From assembly GCF_014636095.1 (NCBI RefSeq), contig NZ_BMDV01000004.1, forward strand, positions 1 to 64,000: a stretch of DNA of 64,000 bases, read 5' to 3'. Made by a program: the position numbers and the translations under genes. Of the stretch, positions 60,092 through 64,000 are shown in pieces (the first letter of the stretch is position 1; each line of letters starts with the position of its first letter). The notes beneath the pieces are model-generated. The model worked only from the letters and a program-made list of their open reading frames with translations. It ran no database searches and was not told the origin of the DNA. This DNA is from Acinetobacter modestus. GTDB lineage: Bacteria; Pseudomonadota; Gammaproteobacteria; Pseudomonadales; Moraxellaceae.

Positions 60092-60799
60092 CTACGTTGC
60101 AAAAATCGCTTGCCAATAGTGATAGGTTTTTTCTTCCCCATTCTCTAACTTAAACTCGTATGACATCTGACGCGTCTCAGTAATTTCAAACTCAACAGAA
60201 TGCTTGAATAAACCACCAGCATAAGCAAAGGTATGATATTCACCATTCTCACCACAGAGATCAACTTCACTTGGCATTCGTGCAATCAGTTCAGCATCAA
60301 TATCTTGACCAATAAACGACTCATCGAGCTTACTGGCATCAGTCACAATAATTTTAGTTTTAATACCTGAGTCTAAAAAATTTTGCATCACTTCGTTCGA
60401 ATTAAGATTCCAGATCGGTTCAACGACTTCAATCCCTAAAGGATGCAAATGATCTTCTCGATATTTGCGTACATCGCTCAGGTAAATATCACCAAAGATA
60501 AAATGCTCGACACCTTGCGCTTTAAAATGATTGGCAGCATCTAACATACGCTGCTCATACACAGGCAGATTTTTGGGCAAAAATACAGGATAAAGTGGAA
60601 TCCCAATACTTTCAGCTTGCTTCATCAATAATAAAAATGGAATCGCATGCATAGAAGACAATTCCGTTTCTTCATTTACTGTAGTTAATAAGGCAACTAC
60701 CTCAAATTCATCCTGCTGTAATACTTTATATAATGCCAAAGATGAATCTTTACCACCACTCCAATTGAAAACGGCTTTCTTGCGCTTATTCACACTCAT
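60092..60799 (-). CDS. Dph6-like ATP pyrophosphatase (MJ0570/adenine-nucleotide hydrolase family)
   Basis: A 235-residue PP-loop protein. FNWSGGKDSSLALYKVL (about 11-27) is the SGGxDS PP-motif. Gly/Asp-rich HFIFGDIYLSDVRKYREDH (about 99-117) and GENGEYHTFAYAGGLFKHSV are typical of the diphthine--ammonia ligase (Dph6) family. Bacteria have no diphthamide, so the native reaction is some other ATP-dependent amidation or thiolation that is not known. It starts inside the SDR stop (ATGA overlap of four bases), indicating translational coupling with the SDR upstream. Confidence 0.85.
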   Translation of the reverse strand: MSVNKRKKAVFNWSGGKDSSLALYKVLQQDEFEVVALLTTVNEETELSSMHAIPFLLLMKQAESIGIPLYPVFLPKNLPVYEQRMLDAANHFKAQGVEHFIFGDIYLSDVRKYREDHLHPLGIEVVEPIWNLNSNEVMQNFLDSGIKTKIIVTDASKLDESFIGQDIDAELIARMPSEVDLCGENGEYHTFAYAGGLFKHSVEFEITETRQMSYEFKLENGEEKTYHYWQAIFAT

Positions 60800-61602
60800 T
60801 TCACTTTCATTTTGCGAATCATCTTATACAACAAGTTTGGTGATAATCGAGAGACCAAGACACCCAATTGTTCTTTTTTCCCACCAACAACAATATATTC
60901 ATCTCCTGCCATCAAAGATTCAACGACACGTTCTGCAAATACATCTGCTTCTAAACCATTTTCAATCGCTTCATCTTGATGCCCTTGTGGTTTACCCTCA
61001 CCATTTAAAGCATTAAATGAAACATTGGTTTTAACAAAACCAGGAAAAACCACTGAAACCACTATTCCATCTTTAGCGACTTCCGCACGTAAACTATTGG
61101 CCCACATGTGAATTGCAGCCTTAGCCGCAGAATAAGTCGCACGATATTGGGTTCCCAAAAGACCCGCTACACTCGAAATAAACACTACCCGACCTGATTT
61201 TTGTTTGAGCAAAGTTGGTAATACGGTTTTAGTAAAGAACACTTGTGAGAAATAATCCACTTCCATGATGGCACGTTCAGTGTGCATACTCGTTTCTTCA
61301 ATCAACGCGCGCTGACTCAAGCCTGCATTATTAATCAGCCAATCAATACGTCCTTTAGTAGCGAGAACTTGTTCATGTGCATGGCGGACTTGAGCCTCAT
61401 CGGTAATATCAGCAGCGATTGAAAGATGCTGTTCAGGCTTAAGTAAACCCACTCGAACCGATTCCAACTCATCATAACGACGTGAAGTCATTACAACTTG
61501 AGCACCTTGTAAAGCGCACTCTCGTGCCAAAGCTTTACCTAAACCCGAAGATGCACCTGTAATCCATACGACTTTATTTTCAAGACTTTTAAGTTTCGCC
61601 AT
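60796..61602 (-). CDS. Short-chain dehydrogenase/reductase
   Basis: 268 residues, classical SDR. The NAD(P)-binding motif ITGASSGLGKA (about 14-24) is followed by NNAG (about 91-94) and the catalytic Ser-Tyr-Lys set in VFISSVAGLLG and YSAAKAAIHMW (Tyr and Lys about 156 and 160). Substrate unknown; the family includes acyl- and retinol-type reductases. AGGAG nine bases before the ATG. It overlaps the Dph6-like gene by four bases and follows the unknown 220-residue gene by 18 bases, so all three may be one operon. Confidence 0.88.
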   Translation of the reverse strand: MAKLKSLENKVVWITGASSGLGKALARECALQGAQVVMTSRRYDELESVRVGLLKPEQHLSIAADITDEAQVRHAHEQVLATKGRIDWLINNAGLSQRALIEETSMHTERAIMEVDYFSQVFFTKTVLPTLLKQKSGRVVFISSVAGLLGTQYRATYSAAKAAIHMWANSLRAEVAKDGIVVSVVFPGFVKTNVSFNALNGEGKPQGHQDEAIENGLEADVFAERVVESLMAGDEYIVVGGKKEQLGVLVSRLSPNLLYKMIRKMKVK

Positions 61603-61620
61603 GTCATATATCTCCTTTAT

Positions 61621-62283
61621 TTATGCAGGGTGACGCATAAATTTAAGAAAGTAATCTACATAAGTTGCCGCAACTTGTTGATCAAGTTGAGTACCTAATT
61701 TCTCTAAACGCTTATACCCTAAATGAGTCGTCATATTAATTACGCCATTTAAAGTTTTATCGACTACAAAATTAAATTTTAGGCTCTTTTTAGGCTCACG
61801 AATTAAATGAGTGACACCTACATCAATCACTTCAGTCAGTAATTTAAGTGAATTCGCAATTTCTCGACTTTCCCCTTCAGCCAATTTTTGACTCGAAGCT
61901 TTAACCTGTTGAGTCAACTGTTGCTCAATCGGATAAGTCATATATACCGACTCATCTTCAACTCGAATTGTTTTAGATAAATATTCAACCAATGGAACTA
62001 GACGATCATTACCAAAGAATGACACTGACCATGGCATATATTTTCGGATTGCTTCTAAAATTTGCTGAATCACTTTTTCAGATTCACCTGTGAGTGAGTG
62101 ATGTTGATTGTCTTGTAATAGCACCATAAAAACTTGTTCTATCACTTCACATGCAATTTCAGATAAAACTGCCCCCAAAGCATTTGCTTGGCTTTCTTTA
62201 CTACCTTGTAAGAGCTGCGTACGGATATGAGCAAATCGCGTGTATGTATCGGCATGAATATTTAAAAAAACGGCAGTGTTCAT
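61621..62283 (-). CDS. Unknown protein, second of two tandem paralogs
   Basis: A 220-residue soluble helical protein of no family I recognise. It shares ordered blocks with the next gene upstream: VLSEIACEVIEQVFMVLL, SEKVIQQILEAIRKYMPWS, FFGNDRLVPLVEY, VYMTYPIEQQL, HLIREPKKSLKF, VVDKTLNGVINMT and GYKRLEKLGTQL. No signal peptide or membrane segment. AGGG eight bases before the ATG. It lies 117 bases after its paralog and 18 bases before the SDR gene, so it may be co-expressed with the SDR and Dph6-like genes. Confidence 0.78.
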   Translation of the reverse strand: MNTAVFLNIHADTYTRFAHIRTQLLQGSKESQANALGAVLSEIACEVIEQVFMVLLQDNQHHSLTGESEKVIQQILEAIRKYMPWSVSFFGNDRLVPLVEYLSKTIRVEDESVYMTYPIEQQLTQQVKASSQKLAEGESREIANSLKLLTEVIDVGVTHLIREPKKSLKFNFVVDKTLNGVINMTTHLGYKRLEKLGTQLDQQVAATYVDYFLKFMRHPA

Positions 62284-62311
62284 TCTAATAACCCTATTCT
62301 AGATTCCATAA

Positions 62312-62340
62312 AATAAGGGCTTATTTAATAAGCCCTTATT
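62312..62340 (-). terminator. Possible terminator between the tandem paralogs
   Basis: Perfect 12-bp stem AATAAGGGCTTA / TAAGCCCTTATT with a 5-base loop, followed on the minus strand by TTATTTTAT. The weak T run may allow partial read-through. Confidence 0.6.
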
Positions 62341-62400
62341 CATCCTTAGATTCTGTTTTTCTTTCATTTTTGGCTTTTCAAGTGCTGAATTTACCACATT

Positions 62401-63081
62401 CTATTCACGATCAACATGCATAAATGCCAAAAAGTGATTAACGCAATCTGTTGCCGTATTTGAATCTACTTGGTTACTCATTTTCTCTAAACGCTTATAA
62501 CTGAGTTGTGCCGTTATATGAATCACCCCATTTAAAGTTTTATCCACCACCTTATTGAAATTTAGGCATTTTTTTGGCTCACGAATTAGATTAGTTACAC
62601 CCAAGTCTACAATCTGAATCAAAGTATGGAACACATCAGCCATATCATTAATTTCATTGTTTTTGATCTGTGCAACTAACGCGTGTGCCTGTTGTACTAG
62701 GTTTCGATCAATTGGATAAGATACATAAACTTGCTGATCATGATATTTAATCATATTAGAAAAATAGTTCACAAAAGGACAAAGCCGATCATTACCAAAT
62801 AGTGCGATTGACCAAGGCATATATCGACGTACTGCACCAATAATTTGTTGAATTACTTTTTCAGATTCAGTCTTATATTTCTGCGATATCGCTGTAGGTT
62901 GGCTATTTTGAATCAATAATACTGAAAAAACTTGTTCTACGATGTCACAAGCAATTTCTGAAAGTACTTCACCTAGAACTCTAGATTGACTCGCACTTGT
63001 TCCATCATTGAGTTGCTGACGAATCGTCTCAAACTTATCATAAGTTACTTCATTGATTTTTAATAGAATTGAATAACTCAT
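62401..63081 (-). CDS. Unknown protein, first of two tandem paralogs
   Basis: 226 residues, paralogous to its downstream neighbour: VLGEVLSEIACDIVEQVFSV, SEKVIQQIIGAVRRYMPWS, LFGNDRLCPFVNYF, VYVSYPIDRNLVQ, NLIREPKKCLNF, VVDKTLNGVIHIT and SYKRLEKMSNQV are shared, while the segment between the first two blocks differs and is longer. It looks cytoplasmic and all-helical. AAGGA nine bases before the ATG. It is divergent from valS. I know no function for it. Confidence 0.78.
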   Translation of the reverse strand: MSYSILLKINEVTYDKFETIRQQLNDGTSASQSRVLGEVLSEIACDIVEQVFSVLLIQNSQPTAISQKYKTESEKVIQQIIGAVRRYMPWSIALFGNDRLCPFVNYFSNMIKYHDQQVYVSYPIDRNLVQQAHALVAQIKNNEINDMADVFHTLIQIVDLGVTNLIREPKKCLNFNKVVDKTLNGVIHITAQLSYKRLEKMSNQVDSNTATDCVNHFLAFMHVDRE

Positions 63082-63146
63082 CGTAACCGTCCTTTTTTAA
63101 GTTTTAATATTTTTATATCTTTGTTTTATGCTTAAACATTTTTAAT

Positions 63147-63164
63147 TGTGTGATGTAGCACACA
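63147..63164. promoter_or_regulatory. Crp/Vfr-like palindrome upstream of the unknown pair and valS
   Basis: TGTGTG-ATGTAG-CACACA, a perfect inverted repeat. Read as TGTGA-N6-ACACA it matches the Crp consensus TGTGA-N6-TCACA at nine of ten fixed positions. It lies 66 bases upstream of the 63081 gene start. Confidence 0.45.
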
Positions 63165-63197
63165 TAAATCTAACTTTTTTCAAGAAAAAACCAACTG

Positions 63198-63239
63198 TTT
63201 TCATCGACTTTTTTTGATGAAAATATTCATCATTTTTTT
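63198..63239 (+). promoter_or_regulatory. Overlapping alternative hairpins upstream of valS
   Basis: TTTTCATC/GATGAAAA (63198-63223) and TGATGAA/TTCATCA with AATA loop plus T7 (63215-63239) share the segment GATGAA and so exclude each other. The second has the form of an intrinsic terminator about 45 bases before the valS ATG. Confidence 0.45.
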
Positions 63240-63247
63240 GCTACAAT
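63239..63247 (+). promoter_or_regulatory. Extended -10 promoter candidate of valS
   Basis: TGCTACAAT matches the extended -10 pattern TGnTATAAT with one mismatch. No good -35. The start would be near 63254, downstream of the alternative hairpins. Confidence 0.55.
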
Positions 63248-63284
63248 AGATCTAATTTTTTATTCAATTTTAATCTTCTGTACT

Positions 63285-64000
63285 ATGACTGACGCTCAAT
63301 CTGCTCAAAATATTGCAACTACTTACGATCCAACTGAGATCGAAAAGAAATGGTACCAAATCTGGGAACAACAGGGTTATTTCAAACCCTCAGGTCAAGG
63401 TGAATCATTCTGTATCATGATTCCACCACCAAACGTCACGGGCAGCTTGCACATGGGTCATGGTTTTAACAATGCCATCATGGATGCTCTGACTCGCTAT
63501 AATCGTATGTCTGGTAAAAACACCTTATGGCAACCGGGTACTGACCATGCCGGTATTGCAACACAAATGGTGGTAGAACGTCAGCTTGGCGCACAAAACA
63601 TCAGCCGTCATGACTTAGGTCGTGAAAAGTTCATTGAAAAGATTTGGGAATGGAAAGAACAATCTGGTGGTACGATTACTCGTCAAATTCGCCGTTTAGG
63701 CTCTTCTGTTGACTGGTCACGTGAACGTTTCACCATGGATGAAGGTTTATCCAATGCGGTGAAAGAAGTCTTCGTTAAACTACATGAAGATGGCTTAATT
63801 TACCGCGGTAAACGTTTGGTAAACTGGGATCCGAAATTACAAACTGCCCTTTCTGATCTTGAAGTTGAATCAGACAAAGAAGAAGCAGGTTCATTGTGGC
63901 ACTTCAAATATTTCTTTGAAGACAAATCACTCCGTACCCACGATGGTAAAGATCACATTGTTGTGGCAACCACACGTCCTGAAACATTATTGGGTGATAC
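63285..64000 (+). CDS. valS: Valine--tRNA ligase (N-terminal part; runs off the window)
   Basis: 238 codons are visible. Class I synthetase N-terminus: [20 protein letters not shown], then the HIGH-type motif in [20 protein letters not shown] (HMGH about residues 56-59), [13 protein letters not shown] and [15 protein letters not shown], and the start of the editing domain in [11 protein letters not shown]. These motifs are specific for ValS. The gene continues beyond 64000. No strong Shine-Dalgarno precedes the ATG. Confidence 0.96.
   Translation, partial: MTDAQSAQNIATTYDPTEIEKKWYQIWEQQGYFKPSGQGESFCIMIPPPNVTGSLHMGHGFNNAIMDALTRYNRMSGKNTLWQPGTDHAGIATQMVVERQLGAQNISRHDLGREKFIEKIWEWKEQSGGTITRQIRRLGSSVDWSRERFTMDEGLSNAVKEVFVKLHEDGLIYRGKRLVNWDPKLQTALSDLEVESDKEEAGSLWHFKYFFEDKSLRTHDGKDHIVVATTRPETLLGD

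Overview
The window is chromosomal DNA from an Acinetobacter species (Moraxellaceae). The evidence is the low G+C, the TCA-cycle block sdhCDAB / sucAB-lpd-sucCD / gltA in the arrangement usual for the genus, a complete adeIJK-type RND efflux operon with AdeI/AdeJ/AdeK-like proteins, a BapA-type surface adhesin, and an Aar-like small RNA gene downstream of trpS. The species cannot be fixed by reading. Almost everything is core genome. I saw no insertion sequence, prophage, CRISPR array, tRNA or rRNA gene. The likeliest accessory DNA is about 9.2-10.4 kb and the 5' part of the giant adhesin at the left edge.

Layout. 1-5.2 kb (minus strand): the N-terminal part of a Bap-like adhesin, a CPA1 Na+/H+ antiporter, a YpfJ-type zinc metallopeptidase and a DUF808 membrane protein. 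5.3-9.2 kb (plus): trpS, the Aar-like sRNA, and a yqiJ-yqiK (flotillin) pair. 9.2-10.4 kb: a compositionally mixed patch with a very AT-rich small gene, a short gene remnant and a G+C-richer lipase-like gene. 10.6-24.7 kb: the TCA-cycle block. sucA-sucB-lpdA-sucC-sucD and sdhC-D-A-B all read leftwards; gltA reads rightwards from a shared 900-bp spacer with sdhC. 24.8-31.6 kb: small housekeeping and unknown genes (YARHG, DUF2306, DUF1289, trhO, dedA, tpm, a two-repeat lipoprotein, UPF0149, PA3496-like). 31.9-37.4 kb: rpoD, ybeD, DUF3144, lipB, then an SCP2-like gene coupled to an iron alcohol dehydrogenase. 37.6-49 kb: a PuuP-like permease, an HxlR regulator divergent from a flavodoxin-like protein, a VOC protein, trmL, cysG, serS, an RsiV-like lipoprotein, a carotenoid oxygenase, lolA, pirin, rpmA and rplU. 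49.4-59.2 kb: ispB, a Gcr-family membrane protein, PAP2 phosphatase and adeIJK. 59.2-64 kb: two YbjQ proteins, a Dph6-like ATP pyrophosphatase with an SDR, two tandem paralogous unknown proteins, and the 5' part of valS.

How the genes work together. Citrate synthase, 2-oxoglutarate dehydrogenase (with its E3), succinyl-CoA synthetase and succinate dehydrogenase form one contiguous central-carbon locus. PAP2 and adeIJK form one transcription unit whose only evident promoter is covered by a perfect 22-bp palindrome, the layout expected for a TetR-type repressor such as AdeN. ybeD and lipB are neighbours, as in enterobacteria.

Most noteworthy signals are non-coding: the Aar-like sRNA with an exposed anti-Shine-Dalgarno stretch, a multi-hairpin sucA leader, interleaved RNA stems ending in a T8 run in the sdhC-gltA spacer, overlapping alternative hairpins upstream of valS, and the adeIJK and HxlR operators. 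On the protein side the best candidates for new biology are the tandem unknown pair at 61.6-63.1 kb, the duplicated-domain lipoprotein at 29.6-30.5 kb, and the multi-pass membrane protein usually labelled site-specific recombinase.
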